From positions 620,001-684,000 of the forward strand of contig NZ_JAOBWS010000001.1 of the NCBI RefSeq assembly GCF_025245835.1: a DNA stretch of 64,000 nucleotides, written 5' to 3'. A program made the position numbers and the translations under genes. This document shows positions 25,499 to 32,982 of this stretch, piece after piece. The notes beneath the pieces are model-generated. The model did no database searches. It worked only from the letters and a program-made list of their open reading frames with translations, and was not told the DNA's origin. The first letter of the stretch is position 1, and the number at the start of each line of letters is the position of its first letter. This DNA is from Rheinheimera sp. 4Y26. Its GTDB lineage: Bacteria; Pseudomonadota; Gammaproteobacteria; Enterobacterales; Alteromonadaceae.

Positions 25499-25845
25499 AG
25501 GGTTTCCATGACTGAATTGTTGGAGTTGGCTGTTGTTAATATTTTTCGTTTTTTGTCAGCAAAATTGCGCAAAAAAACGTTACTTTTTATTTAGCCGCTG
25601 CACGTTAGAGAATATTTGTGACAATTTCAATAAAGCCTAATGAATCTTTTTAAAACCTTTACATGATTTTGTAAAATAACCTGACAGCGATGAAGGTAAA
25701 TTGTTGATTTACTGGACGGATCAGTTGCTGAAAAAATATTAAATTTTTTTTGTTGCTCCCCCGAGCAGATCAAGCTTTGTGTGTTGTTGCAATTGGCAGA
25801 ACAGCCCGGCTCCGCTAAGCTGGAGCAACCAGACATAAGGGATTG
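25499..25845. other. Divergent intergenic region between nuclease and patatin genes
   Basis: AT-rich and without a credible gene. Minus-strand TTGAAA (25625-25630) and TAACGT (25602-25607), 17 bases apart, form a candidate nuclease promoter. Just upstream of that -35 lies an operator-like palindrome, TTTACA-N6-TGTAAA (25658-25675). Nothing convincing was seen for the plus-strand promoter, though AAGG precedes the patatin start. Confidence 0.4.
25658..25675. promoter_or_regulatory. Operator-like palindrome upstream of the nuclease gene
   Basis: Perfect 6-bp arms TTTACA and TGTAAA with a 6-base centre, directly upstream of the candidate nuclease promoter. The cognate regulator is unknown. Confidence 0.45.
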
Positions 25846-28116
25846 ATGATGAAGCTAATTTGTGCCGTTTTAGCGCTGAGTTTGCTGGCGATGCCGCTGC
25901 GGTCTTATGCCAGTGCTGAGCTCAAAAACGGTCCTTGTGCCCGGGTGAAAGGCCGGCCTTGTATTGCGCTGGTGCTGGGAGGCGGCGGCGCCCGCGGTGG
26001 TGCTCATGTCGGGGTGCTGAAACAGCTGGAAAAACAGCAAGTGCCGGTTGACTTGATTGTCGGCACCAGTATCGGTGCTTATGTCGGTGGATTATATGCA
26101 CTGGGCCACAGCCCAAATACTATTGAACAAATGCTGCTTGATACCGACTGGAGTCAGGGGTTTCGCGATAGGGTAGAGCGGGATGAAATGCCGATGCGGC
26201 GCAAGCAGCAGCGGGATGATTTTCCGATTAATCTGGATTTAGGCCTGGATGGGGCCGGTCTGAAGTTGCCAAAAGGCGTGTTGCATGGTCAGGCGATGGC
26301 GGAACTGATTCGCCATGCTTATGGCGTCCAGCCTGAACTCTCCAGCTTTGATGAGCTTGCCATTCCATTTCGGGCTGTGGCCACCAATCTGGCGAACCGG
26401 GATGAAGTTGTGCTTGGCAGCGGCAGTCTGTTACAGGCGGTGCAGGCGTCTATGTCTATTCCGGGTGTGGTACGGCCGCTGGAACTGGGTGGCATCTCTC
26501 TGGTGGACGGTGGTGTAGCCAACAACCTACCGGTCAGCGTAGCCAAAGCACTTGGCGCCGACAAAATTATTGCAGTGGCGATAGATGCACCTTTGCTGGA
26601 GCAACATCAGCTCAATAGCGCCGTGGCTATTACCGAACAACTTACCAGTTTTTTAGTGCGTGAAGCAGTAGAGCGGCAGCTGGCTTTATTGGCGCCTGGC
26701 GATATTTTGCTCAAACCCAAGGTAGAGCAAATCGGCACCCTGGAGTTTGACCGGATGGATGAAGCCATTCTGGCCGGCGATCGGGTCGCGACAGCTTCTG
26801 AACCTGCTTTTGCTGCACTGAGTCAGCCGCAGCTATATGCCAGCTGGCAACAGCAACACAGAGCACGGCGCCACACCGAGTTGCACTTAGGCAAAGTGCA
26901 GCTGGATAACCAAACCAGCCTGGCCGATGAGGTGTTATTAAAACGGCTGAATTTAATACCAGGCCAGCAGCTCAGCACAGATGAGCTGAAGCAGGCACTG
27001 CGTCGTGTTTATGGTCTGGATACGCTGGAGCGGGTCAGTTCCAGTCTGAGCAGCAGCGAAGAGGCAGGGCAACTGTTAAAAGTGCAGGCGCTGGAAAAAA
27101 GCTGGGGGCCGGCTTATCTGAATTTCCGGCTGCAGTTAGCAGATGATTTTCGCAATACCCACAATTATCAGCTGGCGGCCTCTTACTTGTGGACCGGTTT
27201 ATCGCCCTATGGCGCCGAATGGCAGACCGATATTGCCCTTGGTACCGACAAAAACCTGCAAACTGAATTGTATTGGCCCTGGGGTGCTTCCGGTTTTTAC
27301 AGCACAGCCCGATTATCGCAGCAGCGCACTGTATTGGGGCTGGAAAGTGAGCAGGGTTTGTCTGATGGTGAGCTGACCAACTCAGAACTGTTGCTGGCCA
27401 CTGAGCTCGGTTATGAGCTGTCCGATCACAGCAGGTTGAGCCTGGGATTACAGCAGGAGGATGGCCAGTATCTGTTACCGGCCGGTACTGCGGCAGAGCT
27501 CGGTTTTGGTGCTTTTTCCTATTTACGCCGGGGTGTAGCCGGAAGTTATGCCTGGGATAATCTTGACAGCCTTAGTTTTCCAAACCGGGGCGTACGGTTT
27601 GAGGCCACAGTGCAACGCAGTCAGGACAATGTGTTAGACAGCCGCAGCCACAGTGTCAGCTCTATGCTGCATCTGCAGGGGGCAAAGCGTTTTGGCGCCC
27701 ATGTGCTTCGCAGCAGGCTGCGCTGGGACACTTTTAACGGTGATGCCGGCGTGCTGGCGCTGGAGCAATATTCGCTGGGAGGCTTGTTTAACTTATCCGG
27801 TTATCCCAAAGCCTATTTATTTGGCTCTGAGGTGCGTTTTGGTAGTCTGATGTATCTGTATCAGCTCAGTGACAGCAAATTCAGCTTTTTTAATGCCCCT
27901 TTTTATCTTGGCGCTTCGCTGGAACGTGGCGCTGTGTATCAGCCGCGTTTTAACCGGGCTGCGGCGGCCAATTCCGGTGGCTGGATTTGGGCCGGTAGTG
28001 TGTTTGCCGGTTGGGACAGTCCTTTTGGGCCTTTGTACCTGGGTTATGGCTTGGCCGAAGCCAGCACAGAGCAGCAGCCCTATCGTTTTTATTTATCGCT
28101 TGGCCAGAGTTTTTAA
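25846..28116 (+). CDS. Patatin-like phospholipase fused to an outer-membrane barrel (type Vd autotransporter)
   Basis: About 756 residues. Signal peptide to about 23. Patatin lipase domain about 38-330, with the oxyanion loop GGGGARGGAH, the nucleophile elbow VGTSIGAYVGG and the catalytic Asp in LVDGGVANNLPV, giving a Ser-Asp dyad. A POTRA-like domain follows (about 345-405), then a 16-strand type beta-barrel ending in Phe (FYLSLGQSF). This is the PlpD layout: the barrel inserts in the outer membrane and the lipase faces outward or is released. Start 25846 (ATG ATG AAG) is preferred over the TTG at 25843, and AAGG precedes it. glpK follows 18 bases after the stop, so glycerol released from lipids could in principle feed the next enzyme. 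Confidence 0.9.
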   Translation: MMKLICAVLALSLLAMPLRSYASAELKNGPCARVKGRPCIALVLGGGGARGGAHVGVLKQLEKQQVPVDLIVGTSIGAYVGGLYALGHSPNTIEQMLLDTDWSQGFRDRVERDEMPMRRKQQRDDFPINLDLGLDGAGLKLPKGVLHGQAMAELIRHAYGVQPELSSFDELAIPFRAVATNLANRDEVVLGSGSLLQAVQASMSIPGVVRPLELGGISLVDGGVANNLPVSVAKALGADKIIAVAIDAPLLEQHQLNSAVAITEQLTSFLVREAVERQLALLAPGDILLKPKVEQIGTLEFDRMDEAILAGDRVATASEPAFAALSQPQLYASWQQQHRARRHTELHLGKVQLDNQTSLADEVLLKRLNLIPGQQLSTDELKQALRRVYGLDTLERVSSSLSSSEEAGQLLKVQALEKSWGPAYLNFRLQLADDFRNTHNYQLAASYLWTGLSPYGAEWQTDIALGTDKNLQTELYWPWGASGFYSTARLSQQRTVLGLESEQGLSDGELTNSELLLATELGYELSDHSRLSLGLQQEDGQYLLPAGTAAELGFGAFSYLRRGVAGSYAWDNLDSLSFPNRGVRFEATVQRSQDNVLDSRSHSVSSMLHLQGAKRFGAHVLRSRLRWDTFNGDAGVLALEQYSLGGLFNLSGYPKAYLFGSEVRFGSLMYLYQLSDSKFSFFNAPFYLGASLERGAVYQPRFNRAAAANSGGWIWAGSVFAGWDSPFGPLYLGYGLAEASTEQQPYRFYLSLGQSF

Positions 28117-28134
28117 CAGGCCAAAGGAGCCGTT

Positions 28135-29616
28135 ATGCAACAGGTGATGCTGGCGCTGGATCAGGGCACATCGTCCAGCCGCGCTTTGTTATTTAATCAG
28201 CAAGGCCAGGTGCTGGCCCAAGCGCAGCAGGAGCTGAACTGCCAATATCCGCAACAAGGCTGGGTGGAGCAGGATGCCGAACATATCTGGTTGTCGGTAC
28301 TGAAAGTATGCCGTGATGTGCTCAAACAAGCGCAGCAACAACAATTGCAGGTGGTAGGTATTGGCATCAGCAATCAGCGTGAAACTACAGTGGCCTGGCA
28401 TAAAACTACCGGCGAAGTATTAGCGCCGGCTATTGTCTGGCAAGACAGGCGTACTGGTGCTTATTGTGCTGATCTTAAAGCGCAGGGGCACGCAGCCATG
28501 GTGCGGCAAAAAACCGGTTTAGAGCTGGACCCTTATTTTTCGGCCAGCAAAATCAACTGGTTACTGCAAAACCAGCAGGCGGTGGCAGAGGCTGCTGCAG
28601 CCAGCGAGCTTTGTGTGGGCACTATCGACGCCTTTTTAGTCTGGCGTTTGACCGGTGGTGCTGTGTTTGCCACCGACACAAGCAATGCCAGCCGCACCAT
28701 GTTGTTTAATATCCAAAGTTTGCAGTGGGATCAGGAGTTGCTGAACCTGTTTCAGGTGCCAGCCGATTGTTTGCCGGTGGTTAAACAAAGTGCCGATTTT
28801 TATGGGGATTGTTTAGATACCGTATTTGGTAAAACCTTGCCTGTGTTGGCGCTGGCCGGCGATCAGCAGGCTGCGGCTATCGGCCAGGGTTGTGTCAGCG
28901 CGGGTTCGTTAAAAAGCACTTATGGCACCGGCTGTTTTGCCTTGCTGAACACCGGTGAACAACCGTTGTACTCATCCAATAACCTTTTGACCACAGTGGC
29001 CTGCACAGTGCAGGGCCAAACTTTGTATGCGCTCGAAGGTGCTATTTTTGTCGCCGGCGCAGCGGTGAAATGGCTGCGGGATCAGCTCGGGGTCATCCAG
29101 TGCGCCAGTGAAACTGAAGCGCTGGCCGCAGGACTTTTGGATAACGGTGGTGTGTATTTAGTGCCGGCTTTTACCGGTTTGGCCGCGCCGCACTGGCGCT
29201 CCGATGTACGGGCTGCTGTGCTTGGCATGACCTTTGGCACCGGCAAAGCTCAGCTGGCGCGTGCAGCGCTGGAGGCTGTGGTCTATCAGACGGCCGATTT
29301 ATTGGCGGCGATGCAGGCGGATGGTGCCCGTATTAGTGCGCTGAAAGTAGACGGTGGCATGGTGGTCAACAATTGGTTTTGTCAGTATCTGGCCGATTTA
29401 TTAAATCTGCCGGTGCTGCGCCCGGCCACGACCGAATCTTCGGCTTATGGCGTTGCGCTGCTGGCGGGTATCAGTTTTGGCTGGTACCCGGATTTAGCGG
29501 CAACAGCGCAGCGCTCAGATCCAGAGCAGCGCTTTGAACCCCGGATGGGTGAAGCGCAGCGTGCTGCGCTGCTGAAAGGTTGGCATCAGGCCGTGGCGCA
29601 GGTGCTGGCATGTTAA
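28135..29616 (+). CDS. glpK: Glycerol kinase GlpK
   Basis: A 493-residue FGGY-family kinase that phosphorylates glycerol to glycerol-3-phosphate with ATP. Visible are the N-terminal phosphate loop ALDQGTSSSRAL, GWVEQDAEHIW, GISNQRETTVAWHKTTGEV, the substrate region SNASRTMLFNI, LAGDQQAAAIGQGCV, TYGTGCFALLNTGE, and the C-terminal ALKVDGGMVVNNW. Compared with E. coli GlpK a few regulatory-surface residues differ, so control by FBP or IIA-Glc cannot be assumed. AAAGGAG lies just before the ATG. No glpF, glpD or glpR is adjacent. It follows the patatin gene closely and overlaps the start of the TOPRIM-like gene. Confidence 0.96.
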   Translation: MQQVMLALDQGTSSSRALLFNQQGQVLAQAQQELNCQYPQQGWVEQDAEHIWLSVLKVCRDVLKQAQQQQLQVVGIGISNQRETTVAWHKTTGEVLAPAIVWQDRRTGAYCADLKAQGHAAMVRQKTGLELDPYFSASKINWLLQNQQAVAEAAAASELCVGTIDAFLVWRLTGGAVFATDTSNASRTMLFNIQSLQWDQELLNLFQVPADCLPVVKQSADFYGDCLDTVFGKTLPVLALAGDQQAAAIGQGCVSAGSLKSTYGTGCFALLNTGEQPLYSSNNLLTTVACTVQGQTLYALEGAIFVAGAAVKWLRDQLGVIQCASETEALAAGLLDNGGVYLVPAFTGLAAPHWRSDVRAAVLGMTFGTGKAQLARAALEAVVYQTADLLAAMQADGARISALKVDGGMVVNNWFCQYLADLLNLPVLRPATTESSAYGVALLAGISFGWYPDLAATAQRSDPEQRFEPRMGEAQRAALLKGWHQAVAQVLAC

Positions 29617-30413
29617 AAAAATACCTGCAGCACATTAAAGAAGGCAAAGCTGTGCATTACAGCAAGTTGCTGCAGTTATTGCCGCCCGGCTTTTATCAAA
29701 GGCGCAGCGAGCTGTTTAAAGTCAAAGTGACAGGGGCTGGCAAATGGCAGGTGACAGTGCTGGACCAGGCCTTGTTTGAGCAGTTATGGCAAAGTGCAGT
29801 GGCGCCACAGGACAGGCAAACCGCCAGTTTGCAGGGCAATTCACATCAGGCGGTCACTTCTTATTGTTATCTGCTGCTCTACCACAAGGCACTGCCTGAT
29901 GTCAGGCCGGATCTGGTGCTTGCCAGCACAGAACCGGATGGCTCAGTACGCATTACCCAGGCTTATCAGCCAAAAACAAAACTGTTACTGATTGAAAATG
30001 AAGAAAATTTCTTCTGTTACCCCAAGGTGCTGCAGCTCGCAACCCAGATGCTGGCACAGCCTTTTAATCTGGATAACTGTGATGTGGCGCTGGCGGCGGG
30101 CTCGCGGATTGGCTCGGCGCTGTTAACCAACTGGCTGATGCAATACCACGAGATTTATTGTGCTTTTGATTTTGATGCCGCTGGCCTTGAGGTGTTTGAC
30201 AGTCTGCAGAAAAAATACGGCGACAAAGTGCAGTTTGTAGTGGCGCCGGATTTAACCCCATGGCTTGGTGGTTTTAAATGTCTGCCAAAACAACAAAGCC
30301 ATCTGGACAAAGCGATACAGCTTGCAGCCAAACATCGTTTATTTGGCCTGGAAGCGGCTTTTAGCCAGACGAAACATTTTCTGGAGCAGGAAGTGTTATT
30401 GGCCTGCGTCTGA
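29610..30413 (+). CDS. Unrecognised protein with TOPRIM-like C-terminal half
   Basis: A 267-residue protein I cannot assign to a named function. The ATG at 29610 lies within the last codons of glpK (7-base overlap), which suggests coupling. An in-frame start at 29580 would lie deeper in glpK. The C-terminal half has a TOPRIM-like arrangement: LLLIENEENFF (conserved Glu at about 128) and then IYCAFDFDAAGLEVFDSL (DxD plus Gly at about 185), as in the JetD/DUF2220 and Topo VI A-type families. The N-terminal half is basic with a short helix-turn pattern (MLKKYLQHIKEGKAVHYSKLLQLL) and could bind nucleic acid. No Wadjet JetABC-type partners are nearby. Confidence 0.55.
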   Translation: MLKKYLQHIKEGKAVHYSKLLQLLPPGFYQRRSELFKVKVTGAGKWQVTVLDQALFEQLWQSAVAPQDRQTASLQGNSHQAVTSYCYLLLYHKALPDVRPDLVLASTEPDGSVRITQAYQPKTKLLLIENEENFFCYPKVLQLATQMLAQPFNLDNCDVALAAGSRIGSALLTNWLMQYHEIYCAFDFDAAGLEVFDSLQKKYGDKVQFVVAPDLTPWLGGFKCLPKQQSHLDKAIQLAAKHRLFGLEAAFSQTKHFLEQEVLLACV

Positions 30414-30447
30414 TGCTGCGGTTTGGCAACCGGCAACCATCACCGCA

Positions 30448-30480
30448 ATAACAAGGGCAGCCCGTTGCTGCCCTTGTTAT
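30448..30480. terminator. Bidirectional hairpin terminator between convergent genes
   Basis: Perfect 14-bp inverted repeat (30448-30461 with 30467-30480, loop CCGTT) between the TOPRIM-like gene (plus) and the DUF533 gene (minus). The T-tract is weak in both directions. Confidence 0.7.
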
Positions 30481-30523
30481 TTAGATACTGCGAGCCTGTT
30501 AAAGCCGGAGTTTATTGCAGATT

Positions 30524-31312
30524 TTACGGAACTGTTTGCCGCACTTCGGCCACCTGGGCTCTTAAACTTTGTTGCAGCTCAGGCGGTAATTGCAGTTGGC
30601 GCGCCAGCTCCTGCAGATAAGATTTTTCCATAAAGTTTTCTTCATCCACCACCAGCACACTGGCTAAAAACATTTCACTGGCCATGCTTGTATCTGTGGC
30701 GTGGCGGGCAATATCAGCCGGATCCAGCGGTTTTTTTAATTCGCTGTCAAACCACTGCTGCAGGCTGTTGTCGTGGGTGATTTTGGCAATTTCGCCATCA
30801 ATCAGCTGGCGCTCGCGATCATCGATATGGCCATCGGCTTTGGCGGCAGCAATCAGCGCCACCAGAATGGCTTTGCTATGCGCTTCCTGCGCTGGTGCCG
30901 GCAGTTGCTCCAGCGGCTGCGCCGGGTATGCAGCCTGAGCGGAGTTTAGCGGCTGCGCCGGGTTTGCCGATTGTGCTGTTGTGCCCTGTTGCTGCTGGTA
31001 ATTCTGATACGCCTTAAAGGCCAGTGCGCCTAAAGCAGCCAGTCCGCCATACGTCAGTACCTTGCCACCCATTTTGCGGCCACTTTTACTGCCAAGCAGT
31101 AAACCTAAAGCACCACCGGCCAGCGCTGCGCCCCCTTTGCCGGACAATAAAGACGAGAGCTGTGAGCTGATATCGCTGCCTGAACTTTGTTTTGAGCCGT
31201 AAGATGAACTCTGTTGTGATGAATGGCCATACCCCTGCGGCTGATTGCTTTTGCCCTGTAGTAGGTCGCTGCCGGAACCTAATAATTGATTTAACAGGCT
31301 TTTCATATTCAT
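30524..31312 (-). CDS. DUF533/TerB-like inner membrane protein (YebE-like)
   Basis: About 262 residues. Start 31312 has AAGGAG 5 bases upstream. A Ser/Gln/Gly-rich N-terminal stretch (about 1-50) leads to a Gly/Ala-rich hydrophobic segment (GGAALAGGALGLLLGSKSG and VLTYGGLAALGALAFKAY), then a TerB-like all-helical domain (about 130-255). The acidic metal-site-like signature AAAKADGHIDDRERQLI is clear. E. coli YebE is an envelope-stress-induced member of unknown function. The repeated NPAQPLNSAQ / YPAQPLEQ segment in the linker looks like an internal duplication. Monocistronic. Confidence 0.85.
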   Translation of the reverse strand: MNMKSLLNQLLGSGSDLLQGKSNQPQGYGHSSQQSSSYGSKQSSGSDISSQLSSLLSGKGGAALAGGALGLLLGSKSGRKMGGKVLTYGGLAALGALAFKAYQNYQQQQGTTAQSANPAQPLNSAQAAYPAQPLEQLPAPAQEAHSKAILVALIAAAKADGHIDDRERQLIDGEIAKITHDNSLQQWFDSELKKPLDPADIARHATDTSMASEMFLASVLVVDEENFMEKSYLQELARQLQLPPELQQSLRAQVAEVRQTVP

Positions 31313-31529
31313 AGAAGCTCCTTGCTTATGTGCCACAGCGCGCCAAAAAGGGCAAAAGCTGCGGGTTAATCTGCAGCCAGCTTAACGGTCAATTGTTGAA
31401 CAGGGCAAGCTTTTACCACAATTGGGCTGTATCAGAATGTAACAAGAATTTGTGCTGTTATGGCTAAGGCGAACTCAGGCTGGCTCTGAGGCTGCAATAC
31501 AGCCCAGATCCGGTAGCGCTTTTAGTGTG

Positions 31530-32135
31530 TTAGTCCTTACGAAACCAGCCGGCGATGCTGTAACGCAGTGCTTTGGCCGCTAATACCTGATGCGGGAATC
31601 TTTCGCTTTCAAACATCACCAATAAACCGGCCTGTGGCAACACCCGTTGTAGCTCGGTGTTGTTTTCATCATAAATCACCAGCTCGCCGCCTTCGGCCAC
31701 TGAGTTTAAATAGAGCACAGTGGTTAACACTCTGTTGGAGCGGCCGCGAAAAGCGTCCAGGTGGGTTTGGTAAAAGTCGCCAATCTGATAACGGGCAAAA
31801 TGGCATTCGTGATGGGTAAGGCCCAAAAAACACTGCCGGTTCATTTGGGTTTGCAGCGCCTGCATCAGCGCCAGATATTGTTGTTGTGCTGCTGTGCTGC
31901 CATCAAGCCAGGCGGTTTGGTCACGGCGTATTTCAGTGTTTTGTTGCAAAGCACCGGCTCTGCCAACCCCTGCTGCTGTTAAATCCTGCTTTTGCGACAC
32001 TTCTTCAAGCAGTGCCTGGCATAAGGGGGCCGGAATAGCCTGCGGCAATATCGCCAACCCATGCTGGTAAAAATCCGGCATGATGTCGCTTATCCAATCC
32101 TCGCGGGTTGGCCAGTTAAATTCAGCTTTGCTCAT
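31530..32135 (-). CDS. 2OG-Fe(II) oxygenase, prolyl-4-hydroxylase-like
   Basis: About 201 residues. The ATG at 32135 has GGAG 6 bases upstream. The double-stranded beta-helix iron site is complete: FYQTHLDAF (HxD), FPHQVL (distal His) and the 2-oxoglutarate Arg in RYSIAGWFRKD. The region HHECHFARYQIGDFYQTH resembles the Pseudomonas prolyl hydroxylase that modifies EF-Tu (PPHD) and SM-20/PHD proteins. EF-Tu as substrate is inference only. Monocistronic; a TetR gene lies upstream on the same strand. Confidence 0.85.
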   Translation of the reverse strand: MSKAEFNWPTREDWISDIMPDFYQHGLAILPQAIPAPLCQALLEEVSQKQDLTAAGVGRAGALQQNTEIRRDQTAWLDGSTAAQQQYLALMQALQTQMNRQCFLGLTHHECHFARYQIGDFYQTHLDAFRGRSNRVLTTVLYLNSVAEGGELVIYDENNTELQRVLPQAGLLVMFESERFPHQVLAAKALRYSIAGWFRKD

Positions 32136-32271
32136 TACTGACTCCATAAAACAGGCTCCATACAGACAAACTGCAAACAAGGAACAAATAAAAGCGGCGT
32201 TTTACAAAGTTGCCCTGATGCTGTCAAGCAATGATCGGAGGTAACTACTTTGGCGCCACTGCTGGTCAGCT

Positions 32272-32327
32272 GTTTCAGGCTGTGCATTTCAGGCCGACAA
32301 TTTCAGGCTGACCATTTCAGACCGATA
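32272..32327. repeat. Four imperfect tandem copies of a 14-bp repeat across the tetR stop codon
   Basis: Units begin at 32272, 32286, 32300 and 32314 with consensus ATTTCAGGCYGAC plus one base. The stop codon of the TetR gene (minus strand) lies in the last unit, and the same TGA recurs every 14 bases, hence in each frame. Confidence 0.85.
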
Positions 32328-32928
32328 ATAAGTGCCGCAGCCAGGGTTTGAGCGCCAGCAACAGCTGGTGGCGTGACAACTGAGGGTTGAGCACTGCCCG
32401 CACCAATAAACCGTTAAACACCGAGGATAACAGCTCCAGCCGGGCTTCTACTTCAGTATCGGGCAGGCTGCGTAAAGTGCCGTCCGGTCCGGTCAGCAGC
32501 GTTTTAATTTGCGCCCGTGCGCTTTGGTCGGCATGGCGCAGCAAAGCGGCCACTTTATCGTTGCGTGCAGCTTCCGATAACATTTCCAGCTGCAAGGCGG
32601 CATAAGCAGGGTTGAGGTTTTTTTCCACACCCTGATCGGCGCCGTCCACCAAAGCGTCCAGCAAATCACCGTCCATATTGGCAAAAGCGCTTAACATTGA
32701 AAACATCTCAGCCATGTTCTGCGCCACTATGGCTTCGATAATGGCTTCTTTATTCACAAAATAATTGTAAATATGGCCCGGGCTCATGCCCGCGGTTTTG
32801 GAAATTTCCGCCATACCGGCGCCATGGTAACCACGGCGGCGGAAACAATCGGCGGCTGCAGTTAAAACTTGTTGCCTCCTGGCTTCAGCCTGGGCCGGAT
32901 CCTGATGTTTTTTTGTTTTTGTGTTCAT
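32317..32928 (-). CDS. TetR-family repressor, probable regulator of the adjacent RND pump
   Basis: About 203 residues. Start 32928 has GGAG 5 bases upstream; the ORF could begin at a GTG two codons earlier. The N-terminal helix-turn-helix is clear (RQQVLTAAADCFRRRGYHG ... ISKTAGMSPGHIYNYFVNKEAI) and the rest is the variable ligand-binding helical domain, similar to AcrR-type C-termini. It lies 54 bases downstream of the RND transporter on the same strand. A perfect palindrome upstream of the efflux operon is a likely operator. Its stop codon sits in a 14-bp tandem repeat. Confidence 0.88.
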   Translation of the reverse strand: MNTKTKKHQDPAQAEARRQQVLTAAADCFRRRGYHGAGMAEISKTAGMSPGHIYNYFVNKEAIIEAIVAQNMAEMFSMLSAFANMDGDLLDALVDGADQGVEKNLNPAYAALQLEMLSEAARNDKVAALLRHADQSARAQIKTLLTGPDGTLRSLPDTEVEARLELLSSVFNGLLVRAVLNPQLSRHQLLLALKPWLRHLLSV

Positions 32929-32942
32929 AAGCACTCCAAAAC

Positions 32943-32969
32943 AAACGGCAGCTGGGGCTGCCGTTGGAA
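32943..32969 (-). terminator. Hairpin between RND pump gene and tetR
   Basis: Stem AACGGCAGC/GCTGCCGTT with a 4-base loop (32945-32966), followed on the minus strand by TGTTTT. It ends the efflux operon partly and lies just before the tetR ribosome-binding site, so read-through would still transcribe the repressor. Confidence 0.65.
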
Positions 32970-32982
32970 TTAAACAAGTTTA

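Noticed and set aside
25627-25836. 69-residue open frame in the nuclease-patatin gap
   Set aside because: Overlaps promoter candidates and shows no coding character.
29610-30413. Wadjet defence system
   Set aside because: Only a JetD-like fold is suggested; no JetA, JetB or SMC-like JetC gene is next to it.
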